Source: Atherix ibis
Taxonomy: Eukaryota > Arthropoda > Insecta > Diptera > Athericidae
DNA length: 64,000 nucleotides
NCBI GenBank assembly: GCA_958298945.1
Contig: OY282607.1
Location: 81,247,868 to 81,311,867, forward strand
Direction: 5' to 3'
Part shown: positions 44,101-56,439 of the stretch, piece after piece
Layout of the letters: every line of letters starts with the position of its first letter
How positions within the stretch are numbered: position 1 is the stretch's first letter
Notes under the pieces: model-generated
What the model was told of the DNA's origin: nothing
Seen by the model: the letters and a program-made list of their open reading frames with translations, nothing else
Database searches by the model: none
Translations under genes and position numbers: made by a program

Positions 44101-46482
44101 TCACATATGGGCGGAATATAAGCATGAACGTTCTGATACGTGCTAAAAGGGTTAAAGGCCTCTTTAAAATTTGTTGTCCTCTTAGCAGTTCATTAAAACT
44201 TACTATTTTTATCATTGTAAAATTTCGATAAAATGAAGAAAAAAAATTTGCTTAGTTAAAATTGTACAAACAACTTTTTATAATATATCAAAATTTTCCC
44301 AATTAATCACGAATTGATCAGGTGACATCAATTTATGAATTCTAAGGAATTTTTTTTTTTTTTTGGTAAAAAAGAAACAAAATATGAAAAGTTTAATTTG
44401 TTCATTTTACGAAAGATGTCATCTTGCATATCTTAAGAAAACTCGTTAAGTTTCACGTGTGCTTATGTCAACAAAAAAAATTATAATAAAACTTATTTTA
44501 TATTCAATTGACTAACATATATGTGTATATTAATGATATTACAATAAATAATTATTTACTGCAGGGATTTAATTATAAATAAAAAATAATAATGTTTAGT
44601 GTATATTTTATTGTATTCCGGGACAATTTCCTGGTTATTATTGATGAAGAGAATAGTCATCAGCTGATATTGAACATAGAAGTGGAAAGAAAGAGAAATA
44701 AGAAAAATAACAATAAAATATTATACAATAAAAAGAAATCAAGCTGGACGAAAAGAATTGCAGAAGAGAAAATTCAATAATTTGTGTTGTTACTTTTTCT
44801 TTACTTTTTATATTAACGAATTTAATTTCTTCGTTTAAATACGTGCACATATATGTACGCACATCCATATACGATATTATTACTTCTTCCTTTTTCCTAT
44901 AATTCTTGTACTCCTTTCTTTTTTTCTTTTTATTATTTCTACGCTTTTTTTTGTCTTTTGTCTTTGACAAATGAAAATTATACTTTTTATATCATATTGA
45001 AAATTTTTATAAGCAATTTTTTTCTCTTATTATTATTTCTCTCCCTTTTTTGTGGTGATCAATTTTACGATCATCATCTTGTGTTGAAAACTTGATTTTC
45101 ATACGATATCATCATCGTATACCGCGATATGTTATTTGGATGTATAAGATTTACGATTCGTACGAGAATTATACACAAATGCAGACAATAAATTTTACTG
45201 TTAAAATGTTAATTGTATGATTGTGAATCGAAGGAATGGCGGCGGCAGCTAAATTGTTGTCCGGCTACTGGTTTTAATTTTGTTTTTAGTTTTACTTTTT
45301 TTCTCTCGTAATTTTTTGTTATATCTAAATTAAGTTGTGTTAATTTATTTTAATTGGAATTTCTTTCTTTCATTTTTTTTCTTTTAAAATAATCGTAATA
45401 AAAACAATGCTCAAATTTCACTAAATAACCAAAAAAAAAAAATTATATACAATATATTAAAATTTTATTCATAATAAAAATGAAAAAGAAGCGTTTTTTT
45501 TTTGTTGTGACCGATACTAAAAAATCGATCTAACTGCAATTACAAATAAAAAAAAAATTAAAAAAAATAAAAATACAAAATGACAGGCCACTGAAATTTA
45601 ATGGAAAATAAATCAGAGAAAATTCCAAGAAAAGAAATTTTTGTTTTTGTTTGTCTTTTTTCGACACTTAAACAACAACAGCAGCAGCACCAGTTAATAT
45701 ACGGCGAATTAATTTTTGGACAATTTTACCGCTTGTTGATCAAACGGCCTTGTCGCCAACCTACAGATTTTTTTTTTTTTTTTGTACAAAATTTTTCTAT
45801 TTTGCTTTGTTAATATTTTTATTATTATTACTACAATATTATTATTATTATTTTTTTATTATTATAATTTTAGATGTATAGTTGTTTTGATTCTTCTTCT
45901 TCTTTTTCTTTTCTCACTCTGTTTTTTTTAACGTTCAATAAATACGAAACGATGAATTCATTAAAAACGTTAAAGAGTTGAGTATAAATATTTTTATTTT
46001 ATTTAGTTTTTTTTTTTTTTGAAATTCCTTTCAATTGGGTTTTGTTTTATTTTTCTTAATAAATATCGTTTTGGAAAATACAAATAAAAATAATGATGGC
46101 GGAAAAAATTCTAGTCAACGTTGTGGTTTTATTAGGGAAGGGTGGTGGGGGGGATGTTTGACGAAGGAGAAAAAGAATAGAAGAGTAACACAAGAAGATG
46201 AGAGAAAATTTTTTTTAGTGATTATATCATTTTACGACCAATTTTCATAATTGAGTGTTTAGAATCATCTGCCATGTTGCCAATTCTACGAAAGTAGCTC
46301 ATAGAATTTTTTCAGTTATGGCAGTTATTTCTGTTTTTTTTTTATAATCGAATGAATATTACAAAAAATAACTAAATGTATAAATACAAAAAAACATTAA
46401 CATGAGCAAACCAAATGTTACATAAATATATTGTTAATTGGACAATAAGTACTATAAGAACCATTAAAAATATCAAGTTTAT
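44101..46482. other. AT-rich non-coding DNA
   Basis: No gene recognised. Contains a short CAA/CAG tandem (45673-45688), TTA microsatellites (about 45827-45863), a TTC run (45891-45905) and many poly-T tracts. Frames up to 110 codons are Lys- or Phe-rich artefacts of these runs. Confidence 0.5.
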
Positions 46483-46568
46483 TTTTATGCATTTTTATGC
46501 TTTAATGTGAGTGTGTAGTTGTTTTCAAACAACTACACACTCACATTAAAGCATAAAAATGCATAAAA
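46483..46568. repeat. near-perfect 86-bp palindrome, 42-bp arms with a 2-nt centre
   Basis: Left arm 46483-46524 and right arm 46527-46568 are exact reverse complements over all 42 positions, with only tc (46525-46526) between them. The arm includes gtgagtgtgtagttg on one side and caactacacactcac on the other, so it is not a simple AT repeat. No recognised element surrounds it. Such palindromes extrude cruciforms and are normally unstable, so it is either very recent, selected, or an assembly artefact. Confidence 0.97.
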
Positions 46569-46854
46569 TAATTTATTTGTACTAAAATTTTATATCATTA
46601 AATAATTCTGTGTACAAAATCACATTTAATTTTATTTTATTGTATTTAATTAATTTGAGGACAAAAAAAAGGACGAATTTCTTTATTATTATTGTTTTCT
46701 GTTCTTTTGTAATTTTTACGCTACTATATATAAGAATTATCCATATTTGTGCTTTGGATACTAAAAATTAATAATAAAATAAACTTAAAATTCAGATTTT
46801 GATTAAATTTCTATTTTGTCATATTGTGGAGATCTTGCCATTATATGCGAAATA
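46569..46854. other. AT-rich spacer
   Basis: Nothing recognised. Confidence 0.5.
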
Positions 46855-47345
46855 TAACATTATTCAAATGGTTGCTATGAGACTTCTTGTAGGACTGGAG
46901 ATCCTTTTTAAAGTAAAGAACTAGAGTTTTCTGCACTTTCCGGTCAGTATAACGGCCATTTATTAATTGAAATCCTGTAAAGTCTTAGGATCACCTGTGT
47001 TAAAATATATTTTTATGTCGTTTGACAAGAAATCATATGATTTTGGAAGTCAAATAATATCTCCATATCTAGAAATGACGCTTCCTATGAACTTTTTAGG
47101 CAATAAGGCTAAAATTTACAGGCTTAAGGCACTGTTTTTTGGAAACCACATATGGTCAATTTCAGACCAAAAAAGTTAGTTATCGTATGGTCATAGTACT
47201 CAGAATTGATGGAAATGGGGTTCTCTCCTTCTTTATTTATTTTCAAATAGGGTCTCTGGAGACTGTCAGACCATAATGCACACCACCCAGTCAGTTTACG
47301 CAGATACAATGGCTTCTCAACAGTTGGTCACTATTTTATTGTTTG
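46855..47345 (-). pseudogene. DUF4817-type transposase remnant
   Basis: The minus strand reads VTGWCALWSDSLQRPYL-like sequence (47290-47230), matching VTVWCALWSGGIIGPYF, then EGENPISINSEYYDHTITNF (compare EGE.VTVN.ERYR.MI..FF) and, in another frame, FIGSVISRYGDI followed by PKSYDFLSNDI (compare G.VISR.GDVNWPPRSCDLTPLD). Several stops and shifts are present. The Asp of the third catalytic position may survive as SND. The order and sense match the copies at 5650-6150 and 63370-63840. Confidence 0.7.
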
Positions 47346-50300
47346 GTTATTAATTGATGCATATTAAACAAACATTTGTATATATATGTATATGATAACT
47401 GTCAAATGACAGGACTATATTTTACGATCTACTAATACTTTGTAGACTAAAAAACAATTCTTTTGCAGATTAAATGCAAAACTAAAAAAATAATAAAAAA
47501 TTGCACTGAAAATTACCTAAAATATTGTAAACTTTTGAGGGAAAAAACATTTTGAACAGAAGACTTGTTACTTTTTATCTCTTTTTTTTTAAGAATATGA
47601 CAATGCATAAAAGGCGGAAATTTCAAGTTACGTTAATACCCAGAAGATGTCATTGGTTTCATTCCATTATTCAAATATTCCCCATTTTACTATTGTGTCC
47701 CATATTCTGTGCCAATTAATCTTATTCTATAATTGGAAATTTACTAATAAAATCAAAAAGAATAAAAAGTGACCACAAATAATTAGAACAAATAGAAAAA
47801 TAAAATGAAGAAGAAAAAAACTACTTTATACAATACCAAATAAAGAAGATAAAGTGAAAAGAAGAGCTCATTATTACGAGACTATATACAAAATGTCTTA
47901 ACAGTTTCCTAAAAGTTGTCATTCTTTACAATTAATTTTGTTAATTTAGCAAAAGCAAAAAAAAAATTTAATAAAAAACTTGAAAAGAATAAACAAGAAA
48001 CAAAATAAATTAACAGCTTTTTTTCTAGTCAACACATATTTGAGATAATTTCAAGATGAATTTTTATTGAAATTCTTGTACAAAATTCCCATTAAAGAAA
48101 ATATCAACTGAGTTCTAACAGCGCCATTTTTTTTTTACTACTTTTTCTCATTTCGAAGATCAGTTTTTTTTTTTTTTGCAGAGTGGCGCTGTTTACGTAT
48201 AGAAGAAGTCGCCATAGATCAGATCGCATCGGACTGCATTAGAAAAAGGGAGATAAATGAAAAATAATTTATATTTTGTTCAATTTGTGTGTGTGTGTGT
48301 GTGTGTGTGCGTTTTTAAAAAAAAAATAATTGTTCTATTGGTGTAAGTGCGTCTCGGTTCGTATTTAGATAAAAATTCATGTTTGGAAATGTCTGTCTCT
48401 CTCATGTTAAATTGTGTTTTTTTCTCTTCCTATTCTATGTTGTTGATTATTTAGTTAATTGGTTGATGAGGTCATTTAACTGATTAAAAGTTATAAATTT
48501 TCGACCATATTATTAGGGCCATTAGTCATTTGAATATCGTGTTGTTTGGTGACATTTTGTTAAATTTTTTTTTATAAATAATTTTTTTCTTGTCAGTACT
48601 TTTGTCTTTTTTAATTCTTTCCATTTTTTTTATTCTTTCTTTCTTTTTTTTTAGCGTCGACAGCCGGATATCACAAGGCCATACAACTAATTTCACTGGT
48701 ATTTTTATTAATTTTCTTTGTTGTTCTTTTTTTTCTCCAAAAAATTCAGTAAAATTACAATAAAATAAATATATATTTTTTTGGAATTTATTTTTACTAC
48801 TGTTGTTGTTGTTGTTGTTGTTGTTTTTTTGTATCATAATTTTTATGTTGAAATTTTTGTTTAAAACTATCAAAAAATAAAAAATACATGTTTAAACTGA
48901 TAATTATTGTGAGGACAGAGAAGAAATTTGGCAATGATGCAGTTTAAATTTTTCTTTTTAGAAATTTTTTTTTAAGATAATATATTAAAGATCTTAAAAA
49001 AAAATTATTTAAATATAATTTTTTTATAAAAAAGAATTAATTAAAATATCAAAATTTTGTATGATTATGTATAATTGGAATTTGTTAGAATAATAAAGTT
49101 TTTTTTTGTCGCCTAATCGTGATCTTACCCCTAATCGGAAAGCTTTTATTTTCTGAAAAAAAATTATTCTCTTCATAAACAGAATTACTGGAAAATGCTG
49201 GTTTTAGCCAATTTTAATTTTATAGTTAATTTTTTTTGTCAATTTATTTTCTCTGTATAACATCTTTATTATTTGAAAAAAATAAAAAAATATTAAATGG
49301 CCACTTTTTTTACAGAAAAATAATAGAAATTAAAAACAAAAAAAACAGTAAGACATTTACGCGCTGTTTATTAAATAATCTAAAAATATTTATAATAAAA
49401 AATTAATAGTATTTCTATTTTGTTTACTACACACGAAACAAAAAAAATAATTAATCGTATTTTTAATCAAATGATTCTAAAATTATTTATTTTATTTAAA
49501 AAAAAAAAATCTGCAATAACACTTGATATGAGATGTTTTTTTAGACGAAAATTGCTAGACGTAAAATTTAACAGGTCAAATTGATTAAATTCTTAATTAA
49601 AAATAGGATCATTTATAATATAATCAGTAAAAAAAAATAGAAAAACAATAATAAACATATAAATAAAAATATTTCTATACTTATTTAGCGATATTATTAG
49701 ATGGCAGTAACCTAATGGGTGATATTTAATATTTTTTGTGACTATCGAGAAGTTTAAAACGGAATATTTATAGAAATAATTGATACTATATAAATGTCTG
49801 GTGGTTATCTTAATACTAAAGAAAAGAATAAATTATTTCCATTCTATTTTTTATTATAATTTCTAATAGCCTCACAATTTGGAAAATAATTTTTTCTTTA
49901 AATTTTGAGAAGTTTCTTTAAAAAGGTTAAATTTAATTGGTCGAGTAGTTTATATATTTTAGCAATAATAATAATGGAAAGCAAAGAATGGCTGATAATG
50001 AATAGAGAACAACAGACATGAGTATAGAAAATGGGCGCACTATAGAATTTGTTAAAAAATTATATACTATCAGAACCCAATTTTTTTTTCTTTTAAATAT
50101 AAAAGTTAATTCAAGAAGAATCAAAACAGATCTAAGGTCTTGAGTATATTTTGTTGTTGTTGTTAGTTTCTATTCTCTAATTTTTATTATTATTATCGAG
50201 CTAAGACAAAGTTCAATAATCGCATAATCATACCTTCAGCATCATTTTTGAATTGCGTATAGACTCAGCAGTTATAAATGCTTTTATACTTAATATACGA

Positions 50301-51059
50301 GTACGTCTAAAAACCCATACTAGAGGAGGTAGATCTATTTGGACAAATTTGTACATACTTTCAAATAAATCTCGAGAGGATAGATGGATGAACTCATCTT
50401 TTTCCGAAGACTATAATAAAAGTCTAGGTATATTCGGTTGTGTATTTAATTTTAGTCAGAGTATAAACGATTATTACACGTACCGATTCGAGTAAGGATT
50501 ATTTTTCGTTTTTCTATGTTTCGTTGTCTAACCCAGGTTGTTTTCAATGCCAAGAATTTCTGCTTGAATAAACGCTATAATTGGATAGACAAAAAATTAC
50601 AAATAATTTACGGTTCGAAACATATTTGTAAGTAATTAATCAATCAACGGCAATCGTAGTTTTTTTTTTTTTGGTTATGTCGTATACCATTGGCCATTGT
50701 CCGAAAGAGGAAATAAACTTTAATGTTGACAAAATGGTAAAAGTGAGACAGAGAACATTGTAGATTTTCATAAAAGTTTAAATGTAAAAAAGAATGAAAT
50801 TTATATTAAATTTGAATCTAAAAGCGATTGGTTTGAAATAATCCATAACCAGTAGAACTTACATACGAATGAATGTCTTCAAAAAATGATCAGTATAAAT
50901 AAAAGCAGAATAATATTGTAGATACAAAAGTATTTTAATTGTATATGGAAGACCGACATATTGATTATGAATCATTTTTTTCTTAGAAATAATGTTTAAA
51001 TATAGTTAATTATCTGTTATTTGAACAAATTTCGTCCATATTGTATGGGGAGTATAAGT
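47346..51059. other. AT-rich non-coding DNA with microsatellites
   Basis: No gene recognised. A (GT)n run of about 13 units lies at 48285-48309, and a (TTG)n run of about eight units at 48801-48826. 48180-48240 and 50220-50500 are less AT-biased. A 115-codon minus-strand frame (48873-48526) is Lys/Asn-rich and low-complexity. The 80-codon frame at 50253-50495 is unassigned. Confidence 0.5.
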
Positions 51060-52330
51060 AAATCATTAGCGGGCATTTTTTCTTGTATTGTAGAGAAACC
51101 TTACAACAGCAATAAAAGGCGAAAACCTGAGTTATCAAAACAATTTGACAATTTGTGGTGAATTAATAGAGTTCGAATATCAAAAATATTTACTCGATTT
51201 TTTCCCTTTCGACGATATTGAACCGCATAAACGCTTACAAATCCTAGGCGGCCATTTTATTTTCGAACTGTCAAAATTCACCAGCATCACTAAAAGGTGA
51301 AAGAAAGCCTGAATTATCAAAACGGAGTGACAATCTGTGGTGAATTTAGCATTTAAACGTCAAAATATTGGTAATTTTTTATTTCCGTTGATATTGAAAA
51401 GCTTAAAAGTTTGTACATCTTCAGCGGTCATTTTTTCAAACTGTCAAAACCCACCATCAGCATTGAAAGGAGAAAACCTAAATTATTAAAATGGCATGAC
51501 AATTTGTGGTGAATTAATAGAGTTTGAATATCAAAACTATTCACTCTTTTTTTCCTTTTCGTTACAAATTTTCGGCGGCCATTTTATTTTCGAAGCCTCA
51601 AAATCCAACAACAGCTTTGAAAGGTGAAAACCTAATTCTTAAAAAGGCGTGACTATTTGTGGTGAATTAATAGAGTGTGAATGTCAAAAATATTAATTCG
51701 ATTTTTTCCTTTTCGTTACAAATCTTCAGCGGCCATTTTATTTTCGAACTGTCAAAACCGAACAACAGCATTGAAAGGTGAAAACCTAAATTTTAAAACG
51801 GCGTGCCTATTTATGGTGAATTAATAGAGTGTGAATGTTAAAAATATTAACTCGATTTTTTCCTTTTCGTTACAAATCTTCAGCGGCCATTTTATTTTTG
51901 AACTGTCAAAACCCAACAGCAGCATTGAAAGGTGAAAACCTAAATTTTTAAAACGGCGTGACTATTTGTGGTGAATTAATAGAGTGTGAATGTTAAAAAT
52001 ATTAACTCGATTTTTTCCTTTTCGTTACAAAGTTTCGGGGGTCATTTTATTTTCGAACTGTCAAAACCCAACGACAGCATTAAGAGGTGAAAACCTGAAT
52101 TATCAAAACAATGTGACAATTTGTGGTGAATTTATAGAGTTTGAGTATCAAATATATTAACTCGTTTTTTTTCCTGTTCGTCGATATTGTACAGCTTAAA
52201 ATCTTACAAATCTTGGGCAGGCCAGTTTATTTTCGAACTGTCAAAACCTTACAACAGCAATAACCTAATTTTTTTAAAAACCTAATTACTTAAAAACGGC
52301 GTGACCATTTGTAAAAAATTAATAGAACAA
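51060..52330 (+). repeat. satellite array, eight units of about 154 or 178 bp
   Basis: Units can be phased on (c)ggccattttattttcgaact: about 51069, 51249, 51424, 51573, 51731, 51885, 52039 and 52219. Each continues with gtcaaaacc.aacaacagca, ttgaaaggtgaaaacctaa, gtgac.atttgtggtgaatt and aatagagt.tgaatgtcaaa. The central units are about 154 bp and very similar to one another. The outer ones are about 175-180 bp because they retain an extra piece (cgatattgaaccgcataaac) before the cttacaaatc phase point. The similarity gradient is highest in the middle, as in arrays homogenised by unequal exchange. Confidence 0.9.
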
Positions 52331-52389
52331 TATTTACAAATTTTTTTTTTATTTTTTTATTATATATAATTTCAACATTTCTAGTAGGA

Positions 52390-53160
52390 CTCGGCTGTAG
52401 AACTATACATGGATAGATTAAGGAAGGGGGACATTACAGGTGCAGAGGTCATCTGCATTTTTGAATATAAACATGTCCTGGACTCTCAGACCAGTGTAGT
52501 GTATTTCAAGTAGACATTTTGTCTATTCGTGAGGGCGCTGTCGATGAATGCAATATCTGACATGGATTTCGTAAATTTCGATTAAGTAGCTGGAATCACC
52601 CATTGTAAGATCCAGGACTCTGAAGCACCGGTGCATATCTCTCAATGAGATTGCCAACCAGTGTAATGTTTATCCATACTGGGTTGCCTGATATGGTGAC
52701 ATTGCAGGAAACTGTAAAGCAGATAGATAAGCCGCAAATAGTACCAGGCTAGATTCCCCCACTATTACAGAGGAGGCATACATGCTTAGGAAGACTCATA
52801 TCATTGAGTTCAATAAAGCTGAATAACGAGAGGTGGAGTAATCTTGACTCCTGTCACAATTCTAAAATAGTCTGGCCTAAGGTAGATCAGAAGAGAAAAG
52901 AAAGCCTACTAAGGACAGGTAGAGCTCACCACTTGACTTCTGTCGTTGCTGTAAAGACGAAAAGGAAGAGGAGACAATTTCTATTTTTTTTTGTTCATGC
53001 CTAACCTGCACGTCTTTCATAACGAATACTTTGGGTGACTTATTTTTGGACGATTCGAATGAATTTTGTGTGCATGGATATCACAAAATCCAAACACTGC
53101 AATCGCTTCCAATTGATTCTAAGGGCGATATCAGCTTTGATCATCACGTGGCATCATAAC
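52390..53160 (+). pseudogene. LINE RNase H domain and C-terminal tail (LOA/Jockey-superfamily type)
   Basis: Plus strand. Around 52657-52730 the frame reads IANQCNVYPYWVA, stop, YGDIAGNCKADR, a decayed RNase H signature (VYWVPGHSDI.GNCKADELA). Then come SPTITEEAYMLRKTH and, in the next frame (from 52804), SIKLNNERWSNLDS, IVWPKVDQKRKESLLRTGRA and a basic stretch KTKRKRRQF, ending before the usual Cys/His cluster. RNase H removes the RNA template in this LINE group. The copy interrupts the satellite array and is related to 37420-37602. It is heavily mutated. Confidence 0.75.
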
Positions 53161-53183
53161 GGATGCTAACTCTAAACCTAGCC

Positions 53184-53220
53184 TAACCTAAACGTACAAG
53201 TTTTTTGTACGTTTAGGTTA
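53184..53220. repeat. perfect 16-bp inverted repeat with 5-nt loop
   Basis: taacctaaacgtacaa (53184-53199) and ttgtacgtttaggtta (53205-53220) are exact complements around gtttt. It sits exactly at the boundary between the LINE fragment and the second block of satellite units, so it may be a product of the rearrangement there. Confidence 0.93.
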
Positions 53221-53700
53221 TCGAAATCTATAAGCGTAAAAACCTAACAACAGCATTAAAATATGATAAGCTAAACTGTTAAAATATTTAACAGTTAAAA
53301 TATCACTATATGTGCTGTTTGAATAACAAAAATATTTGCATAAATTTTATCATTTTTATTGTTATTGAAATTCAATTTAATAGCATAAACTTTTGTAAAT
53401 GAGCATCGGCCATTTTATTTTCGAACTGTCAAAACCTAACAACAGCAATGAAATGAAATACTAAACGTTTAAGAACAGTATAACTATTTGTGGTGAATTA
53501 AAAGAGTTTGAAAAATAAAAATATTGTTTTTATAAAAAAAAATTCTTCTTTACGTCGATGTTAAGCGGCATAAACTTTCGTAAATTGTCGTCGGCCATTT
53601 TGTTGAAACCTAAAAACAGCATTGAAACGTAGAAAGCTTAACTTTTAAAATAGTGTGCTTTTTTCGGGAATTAAATAAAGTTTGAAGATCGATATTGAGC
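53221..53700 (+). repeat. diverged satellite units
   Basis: Two to three degraded units of the array at 51060-52330: aaaacctaacaacagca at 53240 and 53430, cggccattttattttcgaac at 53407, and cggccattttgttgaaacct at 53593. Spacing is about 185-190 bp, nearer the long unit form. The spacer cgat.ttaagcggcataaac is kept. Confidence 0.8.
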
Positions 53701-54964
53701 TGCATATAAAAAACAATTACAATTTTGGGTATCTATCAGAATATACTCATATCAACATTAATGAAAAAATCTCATACGTAACGCTTTATCACTGTGGGCG
53801 AGTTAAAAATAAATAATATTATTCACATAAATATAAGGTTTCGTTTTTACGTAAAAATGAATAAATTCTCAAATTATTCAAAGTTATTAGAAATATTTGT
53901 GTAGAAATATTTTTAAAAAAAATATTATTGCGTATCTTTTGGGTGACTCGTATTTCATGTTTACTATTAAACTAGCATAACCGAAGAAAATTTAAATGAC
54001 AATTATTATGGTTCGTAATGAATATTTATGCATCTGAAGACCATCAGCAATAATAGTATTGGAAATGGCCTCTTTGAAAATATTTTCGAAAGAGAACAAA
54101 AAGACTAACTTGAATGGATTTTCGCACAAAAACTTTTGTTATTTATTGTTTTTTTATTTATTATTGTCAGTGCAGTGAATGTTTGCAATTATTTCGAGCG
54201 TTTTAGTAATTAAATTGTAACCGCATGCGTAACGTGAACGAATACAATATGAAAAATGTGATCGTTTATTAAACGTGATCTTTTTCGTCGAAGTAGGCAA
54301 ATGACTAATGGTTGAGAACAGGGCCAGGAAGTCTAGTTGCTGTATTATTTCATGAACTCTACAACACTTTGGTTATCATGCGAATGCTGTGTAATATTTT
54401 GTATCAAGTGTATTCCTGTTCATTTACTCTATGAGGTTGATGTTGTCGCGGATCCGGTGGGGGAGGGGGGGTCGGCTAAAAGGTCTCTGCAACGAAAGTG
54501 CATTTTCTTTATTATGAACGAATATTATCATTACGAAATTCATAAAAACCGCAACAATAAAATCGTCTGCATTATGTTCAACGTCAGTTTCAAAAAACAA
54601 ATTGAATTGCAATTGAAATTGAAGGAATACACAGCGTTGGATTTTTGTTATGTTGCAATTTTGTATATTTACATAGTCAATTATTTACTTAGAGGTCTGG
54701 ATTAGAAAATTTATTGCACTTGATTTACTGTAAATAATGTTTTTTATGAACAAAATTTTAAAAAAAAACTGTTACAAAACTGGTCAAAGTGGAATTGTCA
54801 CATACTAAAAACACCAGCCTAGCACTGTTGAGACTAATCGAAAAGAGACCTCAATAATTTTTCTCTTCATTTAGAATCTAAGTCGTAAAAAAAAGTGAAT
54901 GCAATAATGTCCTCGCAACAATTTTATTTAACTTTTATACATCAACGTTATCCCCTTCGAAGTA
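53701..54964. other. AT-rich non-coding DNA with a 122-codon open frame
   Basis: No gene recognised. The frame 54337-54705 (plus) opens MLYYFMNSTTLW and contains hydrophobic Cys-rich and basic stretches, with no family resemblance. A 62-codon frame overlaps on the other strand. The patch 54290-54560 is less AT-rich than its surroundings. Probably chance. Confidence 0.35.
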
Positions 54965-56408
54965 GGAACATTTCTAAGGAAAATTCCTACGGAAAAATCC
55001 TACTGAAAATTTCTGAGGAAAATTTTTACTGAAAATTCTTACTGAAAATTTTAACCGAAAATTTCTACTGAAAATTTATACTGAAAATTTTTACTGAAAA
55101 TTCTTACTGAAAATTTTGACCGAAAATTTATACTGAAAATTTTCTACTGCAAATTCCTACCGAAAATTTCTACTGAAAATTCCTACCGACAATTTCTACT
55201 GAAAATTCCTACCGAAAATTCGACTGAAAATTCCTACCGAAAATTTCTACTGAAAATTTTTATTGAAAATTCCTAATGAAAATTTCTACTGAAAATTCCT
55301 ACTGAAAATTTCTACTGAAAATTTCTACTGAAAATTTCTACTGAAAATTTCTACTGAAAATTTCTACTGAAAATTTCTACTGAAAATTTCTACGGAAAAT
55401 TTCTACAAAAAATTTTTACTGTAAATTCCTACTGAAAATATCTATTGAAAATTTCTACTGAAAATTTCTACTGTTATTTCTACAAAAAATTTCTATTGAA
55501 AATTCCTACTGAAAATTTCTACTGAAAATTCCTACCGAAAATTTCTACTGAAAATTTTTACTGAAAATTCCTAATGAAAATTCCTACTAAAAATTTCTAC
55601 TGAAAATTTCTACTGAAAATTTCTACTGAAAATTTCTACTGAAAATTTCTACTGAAAATTTCTACTGAAAATTTCTACTGAAAATTTCTACTGAAAATTT
55701 CTAATGAAAATTCCTACTAAAAATTTCTACTGAAAATTTCTACTGAAAATTTCTACTGAAAATTTCTACTGAAAATTTCTACTGAAAATTTCTACTAAAA
55801 ATTCTACTGAAAATTTCTACTGAAAATTTCTGATGAAAATTTCTAGTGAAAATTCTTACTAAAAATTTATACTGAAAATTTCTACCGAAATTTTCTACTG
55901 AAAATTTTTACTGAAAATTTCTACTGAAAATTCCTACAGAAAATTTCTACTGAAAATTCCCACTGAAAATTTCTACTGAAAATTTCTACAGAAAATTTCT
56001 ACTGAAAATTCCCACTGAAAATTTCTACTGAAAATTTCTACTGAAATTTCTACTGAAAATTTCTACCGAAAATTTCTACTGAAAATTTCTACTGAAAATT
56101 TCTACTAAAAATTTCTACCGAAAATTTGTACTGAAAATTTCTACTGAAAATTTGTACTGAAAATTTCTACTGAAAATTTCTACTGAAAATTTCTACTGAA
56201 AATTTCTACCGAAAATTTCTACCGAAAATTTGTACTGAAAATTTGTACTGATATTTCTACTGAAAATTTCTACCGAAAATTTCTACTGAAAATTTGTACT
56301 GAAAATTTGTACTGAAAATTTCTACCGAAAATTTCTACTGAAAATTTCTACCGAAAATTTCTACTGAAAATTTCTACCGAAAATTTGTACTGAAAATTTC
56401 TACTGAAA
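54965..56408 (+). repeat. 13-bp minisatellite (GAAAATTTCTACT)n, about 110 units
   Basis: Near-continuous tandem array of a 13-bp unit. Common variants replace tttcta by ttccta, ctactg by ctaccg, or ttctac by ttgtac. Variants are not random: ttcctac units cluster on the left (55100-55300), a nearly pure run of the main unit fills 55290-55390 and 55600-55800, and ttgtac and taccg units cluster on the right (56100-56400). The unit is not a multiple of three and there is no open frame. It ends at gaaaagaagg, where LINE-derived sequence begins. Confidence 0.95.
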
Positions 56409-56439
56409 AGAAGGTTGCATCCAACACATGCATAGATCC

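Noticed and set aside
53171..53195. Insect telomere-like CCTAA repeats
   Set aside because: Only two or three imperfect units occur, explained by the hairpin arm; no tandem array.
54337..54705. A 122-codon gene
   Set aside because: The content is unlike any protein I know, the frame spans AT-rich and mixed parts alike, and there is no supporting signal.
54965..56408. A CRISPR-like array
   Set aside because: The 13-bp unit is contiguous without unique spacers, in an insect-type genome; it is a minisatellite.
54965..56408. Array of heat-shock elements, because GAAAATTC fits GAAnnTTC
   Set aside because: Most units read GAAAATTTC with three bases between half-sites, so the spacing is wrong; the match is a by-product of the repeat.
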